Below are positions 1 through 12,999 of a stretch of 64,000 nucleotides of DNA, one piece after another. The DNA is from Gnetum montanum (taxonomy: Eukaryota > Streptophyta > Gnetopsida > Gnetales > Gnetaceae): contig MNCI01006844.1 of assembly GCA_015680685.1 (NCBI GenBank), positions 302,353 through 366,352 of the forward strand, given 5' to 3'. How positions within the stretch are numbered: the stretch's first letter is position 1; each line of letters opens with the position of its first letter. The translations under genes were made by a program, and so were the position numbers. Below the pieces are notes generated by a model. That model saw only the letters and a program-made list of their open reading frames with translations. It ran no database searches and had not been told where the DNA came from.

Positions 1-2438
1 TAGTTTATTGTTGATTGGTAAAACATGCTTTAAGAACTTTGAGTTCAGTATTTGCCATGACAAGCTTCTACTTGGTCTTTGTGATGCTTGAACTCTACCT
101 CATACAAAAAGTATGAGATGGCCACCTTTTTATAAAGCTTTAACCATGGTTTTCTAGTAGTTAACATGGCCAAGTTTGCTTAATGAAGATTGGCAAGATC
201 CATATATTCTGTCATCTTCTTAATCTACAACCCCTTTGTGTGGATTTCTACCTTGTTGTAAGTATGTATCCCATCAACGATGGGTTGTCAAAATTCTCTA
301 CCTTGCTAGATTTTTTGGAAGGATTAATTTATTTTTATGTTCATCAAGTAGATGTGTTTTTCATTTATTTCATTTTGTAGACCAACTTTTTTTCTATAAT
401 GATCTTTGACTTTCTCAAATTTTAGAGCTTGAGCTTTTCAAGAGGCTACCTCAATCGTAGTTTTCTGGCGAAGGGCATACATCTCCTTCATGAAGAGATT
501 CTTATTTTCTACTACCAATCTCCTCAATTTCATGTTTTCTTTAGCTAGTTGCTCCTACTATTAATGAATGAAATTAGTTAATTGTTAATTATGTGCATCA
601 ACATTTTGCAAGTGATGATTTTCTATGGTTAGTTAGACATTCTAAATCTTGTGCTATGTGGCCTTTGCCAAGGATCTGTAGAACACCACCATTTCCATTG
701 CACCCTCAACCACTTTTAGTTTGGTATGAAGCTATTACATAGCTTCATCTCTTATTAGTGCTTGGTTGTGAAATGTAGGATTAGCAATCTAGGCTTTTAA
801 TATGGTAACTTATACAACCAAGCATTTTTTTTCCTTGACTATTTTGAGTTGCCCTTCCAATATGATGCTCTTAACCCTTACCTTTAGTAGCTTTTATTGG
901 ATTGTAGTAATGTTGTTTGAAAGGTCAAGGACATCTAGAAGTGATTGCCCAATTCCTACTAGTTGGTCCAGTAGATCTTCATGTTGTGTTGGATTTATTT
1001 TGTTGCTTGTAGTTCCTATGAATGTCTACACATCTTTAAGTGTAGTGATGTCTAGTGTAGATGCCATAGGTGCATTGAGAGTTTTTGTAATATGGTCAGT
1101 GATCACTTTTGCTATGGTCTTCTATCCTTTGTATAGCATCACTAATACAGTTTTCCCTTCGCCCTCCACCAAGTGTGCTAAGAATGTCATAGAATTTTCA
1201 AAGATTTTTGGGAGTGGCTATTATTTTTTGAGAGATACTATGATCTCTCTAGTACTCAGATTCAACCTCATGGGAAATTTCATTCTTTAGACTAAAGAAA
1301 TGGATCCACCTTCACCTATCAAAAAAATTATCTAGGACCATTTAGGTGACTCATTACTAGTTTATACATGGATGTGTCGTTGCTACTCATGCCTACTTGT
1401 TGCTCTGTTCACTCAAGAGCCATTGTTTATATTCATGAAACTATTAATCTATTATAGTAATGTTTAGCATAGTTGTTTGAGTGGTCGATGGTGGTGGTGG
1501 TCACTACTCCTCTTCATGGATAGTTGTTGCATGCATCTTATCTTTCATCATTTTTTTCCAGTTTGTGGCCAGAACTTACTTAATAATGTCATTTTTGTAG
1601 CAGACTATTCCTCCCCTCTAACAAAGTTTTATAATGAGGCATGGGAAGAGGACTACCTTCCTTCCACATTCATTTTCTTTAAACTAATTCTCCATCTCTA
1701 GATAGATTAGTTGTGGAAGTTCGATAGGAAATATCCTAGTCAGAGGGATGCATGCTCAAGTAGAGAAGGTAGATTTTTTTTCATAGCCTCACCATGGGAT
1801 TGAGGTTGAAGGCTAAAATATTGTAATAAATCCTCTCTACTGGTGTGAGCACACCAAGCTTCTTATGGTCGACACCATAACATTGCTAAATCCATTCTTT
1901 CTTTATGCTAGGATCTTAGCAAGACTTGCCACTATTTTGGGCAACCTAAGCACTGTAAAAATGGCTTATGTTGCGTAGGACACTGAGATGTCCTTGATTT
2001 TTGCTATTTATCTAGGCTACCTATGGTTATAGAATAGGAATATCTCTCCCATCTACCACTTCCTAGTGGAAGTGATGATTGGCCACATGGAAGAGGTCTT
2101 TAGATAGTCCTACAGTTCTTTTGGTTCTTACTCTAGCAATGGGCCAAAGTTTAACCCTTGGAGCATTAATTTTTGGATCTTCAATGATCTAATCAGATTT
2201 AGGTAAGCCTCTATCAATGTCACTTGCAGACATGCTTGTGGTGCTGATTCATCATCTTGATGGGAGTCTTCTATTGCTACTACTCAATTTAGAATATGTC
2301 TAATAGATTCCACTTTTTCCTCTTCGCTAAGAGGACCTGTGGCATGGGTTGCCAATGATTCTTCTTAGGCCTATTCGTGGCCTCTTCTCATTCTACATTG
2401 TTTTTCCCTTGGTTGAGATGGCCTTGCTTCCTACATGT
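1..2438 (-). mobile_element. Element X, copy 1: decayed internal region with coiled-coil gag-like ORF
   Basis: Read on the minus strand from the primer-binding site at 2456, this is a broken coding region with many stops. It is colinear with a second copy at about 24.05-26.14 kb, which shares blocks such as the charged helical segment and the C-terminal part near 60-180. The protein is Lys/Glu/Leu-rich with heptad-like runs, typical of a coiled coil. I see no zinc knuckle, protease or RT motif, so it is either the gag of an LTR element or a non-autonomous element's only ORF. It runs off the left edge of the window. Plus-strand ORFs here are shadows. Confidence 0.55.
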
Positions 2439-2456
2439 TCTTTTCTTTTGGTGCCA
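2439..2456 (-). other. Primer-binding site of X1
   Basis: The minus strand reads TGGCACCAAAAGAAAAG, four bases inside the LTR end. The same site in copy 2 (26141-26155) reads TGGTACCAAAAGGTA. A TGG start just inside an LTR end is the expected layout. The priming tRNA was not identified. Confidence 0.5.
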
Positions 2457-2460
2457 TCTA

Positions 2461-3230
2461 TGGTCATAACACATTCATGAATTAGTAGATAGAATGTGTA
2501 ACTTTAAGGTTTTGAATACCTTTTTTTTCTTAGTTAGCTACACTTTGGCAAAGGTTGGACCATGGTAGATTGATTATTTTATTAATCATTTATTATAAAT
2601 GTCACCCGAAGCTCACTGGAAAGATCTAACTCTTGTAATTTGGTGTTTAATAGTTGATTTCTTAGTTAAACTTTTATAGGAGTTAGAAAAATGGTAAAAC
2701 ATTTTCTATCAAACATGGTACATTTATGGTCCCATGAGAAAGAGCTTATGTTTGGTAGTTGTAGGGTCAAAGAATGGAGTGATTTGGATAAATGGATTGG
2801 AAGTTATGGTCTTTGAAATATTGAAAAACTCCTTTGGCATTTATGAGAAAATGTAAAATATTTCAAGTGGAGTTGCACCTATATATACTAGTTTTTCCTT
2901 ACATCAATGGGGCCTTGTATATGGGGCCCATAGGCAAAAATTTCAAATTTAAATATCTCAAAAAATATGAGAAATTTTCAATGAATTTGGAATCTATGGA
3001 ATCCTAGAAAAGCCAAGAATATGATAATAGCATTAAAGAGGGTCTTTGAGATTTCGAAAATGGAAAAATTTTATGTAGAACATATTTAATGAATAAAGTA
3101 TGTAAAGGAGCACATGGTCTGATGTGGAATATGGATGTATGAAATATTTTATTTACAAGAATTCCTAAGGATAAGGTGCTTAATGAAGCCAACTAAGATA
3201 TATTCAAGTTGATCCTCCCCATAGTAGGCA
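2461..3230 (-). repeat. LTR of element X, copy 1 (5' LTR on minus strand)
   Basis: A 770-bp block homologous along its length to 26160-26972. On the minus strand it starts TGCCTACTATGGGGAGG and ends TATGACCA, giving TG...CA ends, followed by a PBS. Its upper end (3230) is a sharp junction with element A sequence, so X1 probably inserted into the 3' part of A. No partner 3' LTR is in the window. Confidence 0.6.
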
Positions 3231-4650
3231 TATTCCTTGTTTTTTCTTGCATACCCTCAACCTAAGAAGTCCATGGGTCCCATAGGTGATTAATGGTCAA
3301 TAAACGTTGAGGACCAAAACCTAGAAGATTATATGTAAGAATTCAAATATGTTAGAGCATGACATAGAATCAAGAACATGGACACTAGCATTGAGATGAG
3401 TTATAGTTAGCATAGGTGGATGATGGAGAAGGTGGAATGAAATTCTAAATTGAGGTCATAAGAAGTCCCTTGTGGGGTTTATGTTTAAAATGGCCTTATA
3501 AGATCCATCCTTAGCCCAAACCAAAATTAACCTCTTTTATTGACTTAGCATTGCCAATCGAACACTAATCCATCCCCTTGAGACACAAGAGTGCATCCAC
3601 AGAACAACCACCATTCCATAAAAAGAAGAAAAGGGAAGTAGGAAGTGAGAGAGGGGCTTAGTTAGAGGGGACCTTCCAGCATGGATACATGTCTTTCTAG
3701 TCTAATAACTAGTTGTTGTAGCCCATTTATTTGTTAATGGGTGTGCTTTGAATTCTCATCATGTTTTTTTATTTTTTATTTTTTATTTTTTCTTCATTTC
3801 CTTTTGGATTGGAACTACACCATACAGAGACTTTATTTGACTTCCTTTTATTAGAACATGAAATGGTAAGAAGTCGATGAGAAACACTTAAGCACCCCAG
3901 GTAAGTAGAAGAGTACAAAGAGTATTGAGTCCCCTTGAAGTAATAGCTTATACAAATTTTTGAATCCTTTCCAATTCTAGAAACTCCCAAGATTATGAAT
4001 TTATTAAGAGTTTATTTAATGAAAGGGACCTCAAACTTCCAAAACAAGAAAAACCATAGAGTTTGTGAATGGGCGGATGTCATGGACTTAGTATCTATTC
4101 AATGGAAAAGAAACCATGACTTAGCTATTAGCAAAAAAATTTGAAAATAGAAACAAGACATTAGCAAATAAAACATAAAGCACAAACCACCATTATTAAT
4201 AGCTACAACACAACTATGTTCTATTGGCACAAAGCACATTTATTAGCAAAAATTTGAAAATCACACTCAAATAAAACAAAGTAAAATATATAAGAAATTT
4301 AAAATATTTAAAAAATATTTAAATGTACTAATAATGGTGTAAAAAAATGGTGTAAAATAGGAAGAAATTTTAAAATCAAAAAGGTGTAAAATAAATACCC
4401 TGCAAAATTAAAAATGTGAAAAAAAATACAAAAACTAAGGAGTCATATAGATGATTTAGCATGGATGGCTATCTTCCACATGATTGAGTTGGAAGGAGAA
4501 GATTTGAAAAATTAATTGTGGTTGTTCATTCGTTGAGGTATTTGTTGCAATAGCTTTGCTTAGGCTCATGGGAAAGCTTTACTTATTGAATATTGAACAA
4601 CTACCTTTTATTTAGGCTCTCAAGTTTGTATATGATCATGGTCCTAGAAG
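3231..4650 (-). mobile_element. 3' untranslated region of element A
   Basis: Sequence between the end of the integrase ORF of element A and the inserted LTR of X1. It is A-rich on the plus strand with no convincing coding. I see no LTR of A's family here, so the 3' LTR of A should lie beyond X1, off the left edge. Confidence 0.35.
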
Positions 4651-7600
4651 AAAAGGTTTCAGCAATTATATAATGTCCCCCCCACAACATTTGAAACTTA
4701 GTTTTCTAAGGTACATGTGTGGGATTCTAGTTGAGAACCTTATCTCTTGGTTAAAATTTTACTTTCTTTATTCTTAGGTCATGTTGTTGCATGTCAAATG
4801 CCTTGTGCACTTCATTGAAAGATAGGGTCACTAATCAAATTTTGTCTAGCATGTGAGGTTGATCAATCTTTCTTTTTCTGCTAGGCTTAGGTCAAGATTC
4901 AGTTCACAAGCTATTAAGAGTGTATGGATCTTGAATTGAATTGGAAGTGCTGAAAGTTTTCCATACACTAGCTCGTAGGGAGAGTAGCCAATAGGGAGTT
5001 TTCATGTTGAGTGATAGGCCTAGAGGACATCGTTGAGTTTTGTGCTCTAGTCTATCCTATATTTGCTTATGGTCCTTGTTAGGATCTTTTTGATAGACCT
5101 GTTAGTTACCTCTCCTTGACCATTGGCTTGAAAGTGATAGGGTGTTGTTAATTTATGTTTGACCCCCAAGTGTTGCATAAGTTTTCAAAAGGTGGCACTT
5201 GTAAAATGAGTTCCATTATTAGAAATTAGTGCACATTGCACCCCAAACTTATTGAAAACATTTTTTTGTACAAATCTAGTAGTAGTGGATGATGTACAAT
5301 TAGTGACAGTTGTTTCTTCTGCCCATTTAGTGCAGTATTTGATTGCTATGATGATATATGTCCTTCCATTGGACATAGGTGTGATGGAACCCATGAAGTT
5401 AATGCCTCATATGTCAAAGGGTTCTAGTGGTTAAATCCACTATTGAGGATCCTCTGTTTGAGTGGTTATCCCATCATCTCTTTGACAATTTTCATAAGAT
5501 TAAATGATTGGTGGACATACCTAAATATTTTAGTCCAATAGTATCCTACCATTATGATTTTTATGGCCATGTGCCTCTTTGCATAGTGGCCTTTGAAAGG
5601 GCCTTCATGAGCATCCTAGAGATTATGTAGTTAATTTGCATCAAGGACACACCAATGAACTAGGCCATCAATGCACATCTTGTAAAGGTGTCTATTGATT
5701 TCCATGAAGTACTTTTTCTAATGAAGAAACTATTGTTTCTTCCTAAAGTCTAGACCTTGTGGAATCTCCTAAGTGAGAAGGTAAGTGAGAATGCCATTGT
5801 ACCTTTTTGTTTCTGTGGGCACTTGGTCATTTCTTGCTTTTGTAAAGAGAACTTTGTCTAGAAATTGATCAAAGAGTGAACTCTCCTCCTCTTTGTTATC
5901 CTATCTTAACCAAGTGAGGTGGTTAGTGACTACATTCTTAGACCCTTTCTAATCTATCATTGTAAGATCGAACTCCTATAAGATCATGAGCCACTGTATG
6001 ATATGGGGACTCACCATAAACTTATTCATTAGGATGTTGATGGCACTATGGTTTGTGTGCACAAATACATTATAACCAAGCTCATAATGCTTGATCTTTT
6101 TGAAAGCATACACCACTACCATTAATTCTTTCTTAGTTATGATGTAGTTCAACTATGCCTCCACAATTCTTTGGCTCATGTAGTAAACATAATATGGACA
6201 TTTCTTATAGTCCAACTATGTAACCATAGCTTCCAAGGAATAATTAGATGCATCTGTCATTATGTGAAATGGTCTAAACTAGTCTAGTGCCCATAGAATT
6301 AGAGTTTCTACAAGTTTTTCTTTTAATTATTTAGTTTAGATAAACAGAGCATCTTTCTTCATAAGCTTGACTAATAGCTTTACAATCTTGGAGAAATTTT
6401 CTATGAATCATTTATAGTAGTGAGTATGTCCAAGGAATGATCAAATATCTTTAACTATCTCTAGTTGATATGTGATTTTTTAGATGACCCTTATCTTTTT
6501 AGGATTTACCTTAATCCCTACCTAAGTAATTCTGTGCCCCAGTACTATGCCTTCTTGGATTATTAAATGGATTTTCTACCAATTGAGCCTAAAATTTATT
6601 TCAACGCATCTTTTTAGAACTTTCTCAAGGTAGTCTATGGCTTGCTCAAGTGTAGCCCCACAGGTGGAGAAGTCATCCATAAAGACTTCTATCACACTAC
6701 CAATTTATTGTTGAAAAATAATAAGTACTAGGCATTGGAATGTGGTAGGGGCATTACATAGATCAAATGGCATCTTACAATATTCAAAAGTCCCATAGGA
6801 ACTCATTAATGTTATCTTGGACTGATCTTCTAGCATAATTTGGATTTGGTTATAATCACTATAACCATCTAAGAAGCTAGAATATCAATGCCTAGAGATA
6901 GTGTCTAACACTTGGTCCACAAATGGTAATGGAAAATGATCTTTAAATGTTTCCATATTCAATAGCCTAAAGTTGATGTAAACTTGCCACTTTTTGCCAT
7001 TCTTTGGCATAATTACATGTGGGATAACCCACTCATTATTGTCGATGGGATAAATGAACCCTATCTTGAGGAGTTATTCTATTTCCTCCTTGATTATCTA
7101 CTTCAATTTAGAGTTTGGCCACCTTTATCGCTACCTTCTTGGCTTCATGGCGAGGTCAATGTAGATACGATGCTAGCATATCCTTGGATTAATTCCTATT
7201 AGTTTAGGATATGACCAAGCAAAGGTTGTTATCCATTTCTTAACTACAATCAATATCTTGTCTTTTTGTTCAAAAGTAAGATTTTCATTGATGATAACCA
7301 ACTTTCCATTGTTTAAAAATCCATACTCAATGCCAACTAGTAGAACTATTAACTCTAGGAGCTCCTACTTGAAATTATTAGGGATTTCCAACTCTCCCTA
7401 ATTGGTATCATCATCTTCATCATCTGAGAGTTGGTGATGAAATTACTCAAGTTCATTAATGCCTTTAACATAGGTACATGTTAGGCTCTCAATTGTTTCT
7501 ATGCATAGTGTGTTACTATTTGAGTTAATCATTAGCCACTAGGTGCCCTCATATTTTATTGCTACTACATATAAGCACTTTGATTATCTATTTCTTAGGC

Positions 7601-8110
7601 ACACTGATTGCATGCTTTAATGTATGTACTTTTGATGGACCATATTTCATGCATGAAATTGCACTATTTTTATTATATGTGATGCATGAAACATGCTTCT
7701 TCTTCAACCTTTTAAATTCATTTTCCTTGGAGATTTCCAAGGAGAGGTTTCTTATACCCATTCATGCATCAACTTTGCTTAACCAAGCCCTTCCCATAAT
7801 GATGGGGAAGTCACCTTTGCAATTTTCTACCTTGATTACCAAAAAATTAGTAGGATAGGACCACCCACAAAATATGGTCATAATGTCCTTTATTACTCTC
7901 AAGGGAATAGTGATTGACTGATCTATCAATTCTAAATGAATGTTACTTTTTTTGAGAGGTAGTAGATTCTAAGCCTTGTACATGTCATGGGAGATGAGAT
8001 TGACACCGAAACTAGAATCAAGAAGGACCTTACATGGCTCATGTCTAGCAATTTGTAAGTAAATGAGAGGACTTCCTAGGTTAAATATTTTTGTGGGGAG
8101 ATTGCTAGCC
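4650..8110 (-). pseudogene. pol: Element A pol: Athila-like protease-RT-RNase H-integrase
   Basis: One degenerate minus-strand ORF. In order: aspartic protease (about 8050-7560, with PIIMGRAWLS for the usual GRPWL motif); RT (about 7060-6480, with VIMPKNGKKW, KDHFPLPFVDQ, SYGTFEYCKMPFDLCNAPTT and an intact FMDDF active site); RNase H (about 6280-5900, MTDASNYS); integrase zinc finger (about 5680-5560); and integrase core (5394-5185, YIIIAIKYCTKWAEE and ALISNNGTHF). The tail has the Athila-type SPYELVYGKL and a charged stretch at 5000-4820. Lineage follows from FMDDF and the YGK motif. Many stops and frameshifts make it non-functional. The gag lies upstream at higher coordinates. Confidence 0.85.
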
Positions 8111-10630
8111 CTGATCCAATCAAAAATAGCATGAGTTAACATCACAATGTTTATTTGAGGTGGTGTTTGGTTTGAAGGACACTCAAATGTGTTGGATGAA
8201 GGTGTTGGAGATATAGGATGACCAATTCTATTTAGTTGTGAGTGTTTGGGAGGAATATTGGGTTCAAAAAATGGTAATTTCCTAAATCAATTATCCAAAC
8301 CACTTAGCTATAAGGCTATTTGTGAATGTATAACCCTTTTAGCATTTCATTGATGTGGTTGTGGGGGAATTTCACCTTGCATAGATAGAATAAGAGGTAA
8401 ATGGGTTTAGGGTGGAGGGATGTATGTAGAAAAATGTAGAGGGTGGTATGGATATGGGTGTTTCCCTTGAGTAGATGGTGAATTAGTTTGATGGTACTCT
8501 AGAGGGTAATAGTGATGTTGAAATGAGGTGTGGCTAGAAGAGCTTCGTGGGAGAAATGGACTACTAAACATAGTACCCATATGGATTTGGTTGCCTATAA
8601 GGGTATTGTTATCTTTGTGGTGGCATTCCCCATGATTATGATTGGTGCCATTATTGGTATTATTCATATGGTTTTGGTGGAGTTCCACTTGGATAATAAC
8701 ATTATTGTTGCTAGTGGAACTACCTTGGATTACGTTGAGGATAAGGTAGTTGTCTGGGTGCTTGTCTACATGCTAATCGAGGATTCAACATGTACATCCT
8801 AGACTCTTGTAAATATGATATCATAGGGAAACATCCTTTTAGATGTTCATATTGATATATTTCACAATCAATTTCATCATCAAAGTCCATCTCCATAACT
8901 TTTTCTATTGTAGCAACTTTGCCCTTACCTCTCTAATAGGCATGTTCAACCTCTTTTCACCTCTTATGGTTAGAATCATTATTTTGCTCTTTGAATTATT
9001 CAATAATTTTCATATTAGTTTAGGAATTTTCATCCAAAGAGTTCCATAATTTTTCAACCTTTTCCAAATATTATAAATATATTTTTCAATGGATAATATT
9101 TTTTTCATCACTTTGTTGAGTGGTGACTCCTCCTTGTCATAAAATTGAACCTCCTTTTTCCTGATGGAAGGGTTTCTATTATATTCTTCTACACTTTTCC
9201 ATTTTTGTAACTCACCTTCTTATTTTTCTACCTACTTTATTAGCTTTTGTATGTAATGAGCTCTTAATTTAGATAGTCTCCCTTGGGCATAAACCCCAAG
9301 AGTTCTTTCGGTTTCTACTCTGAGCCCATCTATGATGTGGTAGAGCTATTCCCTTTGAAAATAACCATGGCCAAGGCATTGGTGTAAGAGGGAATAATAT
9401 TTTTCCATGATAGCATTCAAGGATTCATGTATTCCATATTTTTAGCCTTATATTTTCCTTCTCATATTAGACACTCTAGAGTACATCTAATAGTTATCAT
9501 TAAATAGTTCTAGCATGGTACTCAATCTATGATGGATTCCAGCTCTAAGGACTAGTACCAACTTTCAACCTTTTTAATGAGTATCTTGGGGAAGAGTTTG
9601 AATTTTTTCCAATCATTTTCAATGTTCAACAAGGCACAAGAATCATGGAAAACTTATAGATGTGTCTGTAGATCAGAGTTATATCACCCCTCAAATCTTG
9701 GGATATTGTTCATATCTAGGTGCTTGATCTAACTATCTTTCATATATCTAGTTGGAATCTTAACTACCTTTGCAATATTAAGCATACTTCAAGTTGCTAA
9801 CAAATGATCATCATCATCATTATTTCATTGTTGTAGATGATGTCCTCTATTGTCCCTTTGATTATTGTGGGCATGGTGATTAGTATTATTGCCTCTCTAC
9901 TCACCTCCATCATAATTGTTGTTTCTATAGTGTCTATAAAAATTAGAAGAGGAAGAAGAAGTAGATGTAGATGAAGAGGGAAAAGAGGGAGGATAACTTC
10001 CTCCATCATGAAATATACCAATTTCCCCTTGGTTATCATGGCCACGTTCATCAGTTTTCCTATTATTTGCATGCTTGTTTGATCCCTTGCCTTGACAACC
10101 ATCTTTTCTTGAACCTGAATTGTAGATTATAGACTATAGATTCAAGGTCACACCTTCATCAATAGTAAAAAATGGTAGAGAATCTTCATGCTAAGAGCCC
10201 TTAGAGGTAGGGTCCTTGTTTTTTCTTGGCTCAATAGCAACAAGTGATTTATGAACCATTTTCCCCTTGAATCCTCATGTTGTTGATCTCGCCTGCATTA
10301 CGTTTTAGTGGGATGGTGGTCTCGAGTGTCATAACCATTAACAACGTATTCCTCTTGAAGATCCTAGATGCCTAACTTCTTCAGAGTTTGATGTAGCATC
10401 CTGGGCATAGATTGATCATGGGACAATATAATGTTTCCTTTCATATCATGCCATCATTATTGCTCATCTTGATGCAGGATGAAGCTAAAATTAGGCTCAT
10501 ACTCATTTGGATATATCTCTTTGCACTCTTGTGGGACTAGTAGTTTTGTATCATTTTGCTTGTGAGAAGATGAAATTTTACAAACAAATAAAATATCAGT
10601 GTGTTTTTGTAATTATATGTCATGTGAGAG
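8110..10630 (-). pseudogene. gag: Element A gag region
   Basis: Degenerate minus-strand gag upstream of pol. It includes a Ser-rich tract (about 9990-9940), a gag-domain stretch around 9600 (SWYQSLELESIIDW, like the WY..L...SI.SW motif of plant gypsy gags), a Cys/His-poor remnant of the nucleocapsid near 8850, and a Pro/Tyr/His-rich spacer (8688-8407) before the protease. The same order is seen in element D. ORFs predicted at 9797-10102 and 8530-8802 are out-of-frame readings of this gag. Confidence 0.65.
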
Positions 10631-10705
10631 TGATGCTAACCTTGAGTTCATCTAATGATATTAATAATGTTCACTAATCCTAAATAGCACACATTTCAAC
10701 AAATA

Positions 10706-10726
10706 GAGCCCTTGTCAATGATGCCA
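10706..10726 (-). other. Primer-binding site of element A
   Basis: Minus strand TGGCATCATTGACAAGGGC, four bases inside the LTR end. It matches the Athila-type PBS (TGGCGCCGTTGCCGGGG, tRNA-Asp type as I recall it) with transition-type changes. Its position between LTR and gag supports the call. Confidence 0.65.
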
Positions 10727-10730
10727 ATGA

Positions 10731-11639
10731 TGAGTAGTTAAGGTACCCCTAGACCAAAGCATACAAATCATAATGCATTGATGCTTGATCCAGTTGAATT
10801 TTGTGGACTCTATAGTTTCTAGTACACTAGTCTTCTAGGTGGAAAACATTGTCCTAAGGTCATTTTTTCTCTTTCCAATTACACTTATGATGTAAAAATG
10901 TATAGTTAACTATAATCGAGGCATATGATTTTTATCATTTTATATTTTACATTCTTTGGTACGTACATAGATAGATCAAGTGGTTTAATGACTAATTTAA
11001 TTTAACTACTTAACTAGCCTTTAACTATGCTAACATAAGCATCTAGCCCAACTTCGAATACATATCCCAAACCTATGTATTACTACTAAGTTACCAAGCA
11101 TTATGGTATTGGATGCACCAAGCAATAATGTTGTTGGGATTACTAAGTGAATATATGTTTATGCTCAAAGTGATCATACTTATGTACTAAATCTATTTAG
11201 CTTAATTTATCTTAATTGATTGAATATTTAATAAAAATAATGAATTCATAAATAAAAAATTTAAGTTATCTAGAATGTTGCAAGGTTTATCAAGAATCTT
11301 GTCTTTATTTCCATAGACAATGGTGTGGTTTAGGCACAATAGTGCTTAAATAAAGATTTGTACACTTAATTATTTCTATTGTAGGCACTTGGAAAAATAT
11401 TCTAATTTTCAAATTATCAAACTACAAGATCTCTACTACTACTATCACTTGAATTCCCATAAACATGGCTATGAGCTCATATCTATAGTTTTTGCTACAA
11501 TACTATGTTGATAGGGCCTTGTCAACATAGCAATAGCTACATCGACAAGGCAAAACCATGTAAACAAGGCCCCATCAATGAGGGCTCGTTAATGAGGCAA
11601 CATCAACGAGGGCCTATCAACATGACACTTTGATGTTCA
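10731..11639 (-). repeat. LTR family L, copy 1: 5' LTR of element A
   Basis: About 909 bp. On the minus strand it begins TGAACATCAAAGTGTC and ends CTACTCA, followed by a PBS. It is homologous to 22861-23715 and 35263-36119, sharing blocks such as the cactttgatg end, the gcatac..ctgggttaccaagcatta block and the ctcaaagtgatcatactta block. Its upper end abuts the interrupted RT of element C at 11640, so A inserted into C. Confidence 0.8.
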
Positions 11640-12170
11640 CTAATCATCCATAAAAACTTCAAGATAATCTTCTAACATATAATAAAATATTAAGATCATG
11701 GCTCTTTGAAAAGTAGATGATGCATTACAAAGGCCAAAAGGCATTTGTTTATAAAAAAAAGTTCCATAAGGAGATTTAAAGGTTGTTTTATGCTAGTCTT
11801 CATGGGCAATGACTACTTGATTATATCCACTAAATTCATCCAAACAATAAAAATATTCATGTTCTTCAAACTTTTCCAGAATTTGATCTATGTATGGTAA
11901 TGGAAAATGGTCTTTCTTTTTATTTTGATTTAATCTTCTATAATCCATACAAAGTCTTCATTTTCCATCCTTTTTTGGAACTATAGTAATGGGGCTTACC
12001 AATTCACTACTAGATATTGGATAAATAATTCCTTCTTTTTAAAGTTTTAAAATTTCATCCTTAATAATTTGTTTTAAGGCTAGATTAATTCCTCTTGGGG
12101 GAATTCTTACTAGTTTTACATTGTCCTATAGATAGATATGATGTTGGAAGATGTTGGGTGAGATTCCTTG
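11640..12170 (-). pseudogene. pol: Element C reverse transcriptase, 5' half, interrupted by element A
   Basis: On the minus strand the N-terminal RT reads clearly: ELVSPITIVPKKDGK, RLCMDYRRLNQNKKKDHFPL, HEYFYCLDEFSGYNQ, YGTFFYKQMPFGLCNASS and EVFMDD. It then stops exactly at the LTR of A. This is an Athila-like RT, better preserved than that of A. The remainder (second half of RT, RNase H, integrase) is not in the window and should lie left of A. Confidence 0.85.
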
Positions 12171-12493
12171 GTGAAGGTCTTCCTAACTCAATGCAAATGC
12201 CTCAGACTTTGTATGTAAAAATTCTAATAATCTTGTTTCTTTCTCATTAGTAAGTTGGAAATTTATTATTAATGGTTTATTTTGATATAGAAATACATAA
12301 GCATACTAGGTAGTTCTCTAAGATCTAAGGAATCTTCATTTGAAGGTTGAATTATTTTTGCAATATTCCTTGAGCCCAAATTCAAAATTTGGTCAATGAG
12401 ATCTTGTTATTCTTTAGTTGAGGGGTATAAAGGACATTCCTTAAAATTATTCAACACTAAGGTTTTCCTATCTTGTGCCATTGCTAAACTGGA
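12171..12493 (-). other. Linker between protease and RT of element C
   Basis: Decayed minus-strand coding continuous with the protease upstream and RT downstream. No recognisable domain. Confidence 0.4.
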
Positions 12494-12994
12494 TCAAGTG
12501 TAGAGCATTCTTGCTTCCTTTAATTCTACATTTAAGTGATCTTCTTTTACCTTATCACATATATTTAGTATAAAAGTAAGATTTGCAAAGGAGAGTTGAA
12601 CTTGTGTACATATACAATTAATTACTACATCAGCTATTACTAACCAAGGTCCACCTAATATAATAGAAATATAATCAGGATCTTGTACTTCCAAAACAAT
12701 ACAGTAAATTGAGCATTTTCCTTTTCCTACCTCAATTATCAAGACCTCTACTATTCCTATGGGTTTAACATTTGATCCATCAACAAATGATATTGTCATG
12801 TTTACTTCTTTAATATCCTTAACATCAAGAATCCTAGCTATTTCAAGAGGCATGATATTAATGGTAGCTCCTAAATCTAATAGGGCATTTTTTATCACTT
12901 GGCCATTTATTTTGATTGGGATGGTAGGGACTCTTGGATCCTTATATTGTGAAATCTCATGACTTTGTATAAGTTGAGAAATATTATCAACCAA
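12494..12994 (-). pseudogene. Element C aspartic protease
   Basis: A 166-codon open minus-strand segment, the longest intact retroviral-type coding piece in the left block. It carries the active site NALLDLGATINIMP (DLGA for the usual DSGA/DLGA), a flap region with SFVDGSNVKPIGIVE, and a C-terminal IILGGPWLVIADVVINC matching the ILGRPFLATANALINC motif of Athila proteases. Followed by RT and preceded by gag, it belongs to element C. It has no upstream start of its own and is part of a gag-pol polyprotein. Confidence 0.85.
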
Positions 12995-12999
12995 ATAAA

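Noticed and set aside
802-1290. 162-codon plus-strand ORF
   Set aside because: Lies on the wrong strand of element X. The homologous place in copy 2 has coding character on the minus strand.
8407-8688. His/Asn-rich minus-strand ORF as a separate gene
   Set aside because: It is the Pro/His-rich spacer between gag and protease of element A. Element D has the same spacer at 29.1-29.3 kb.
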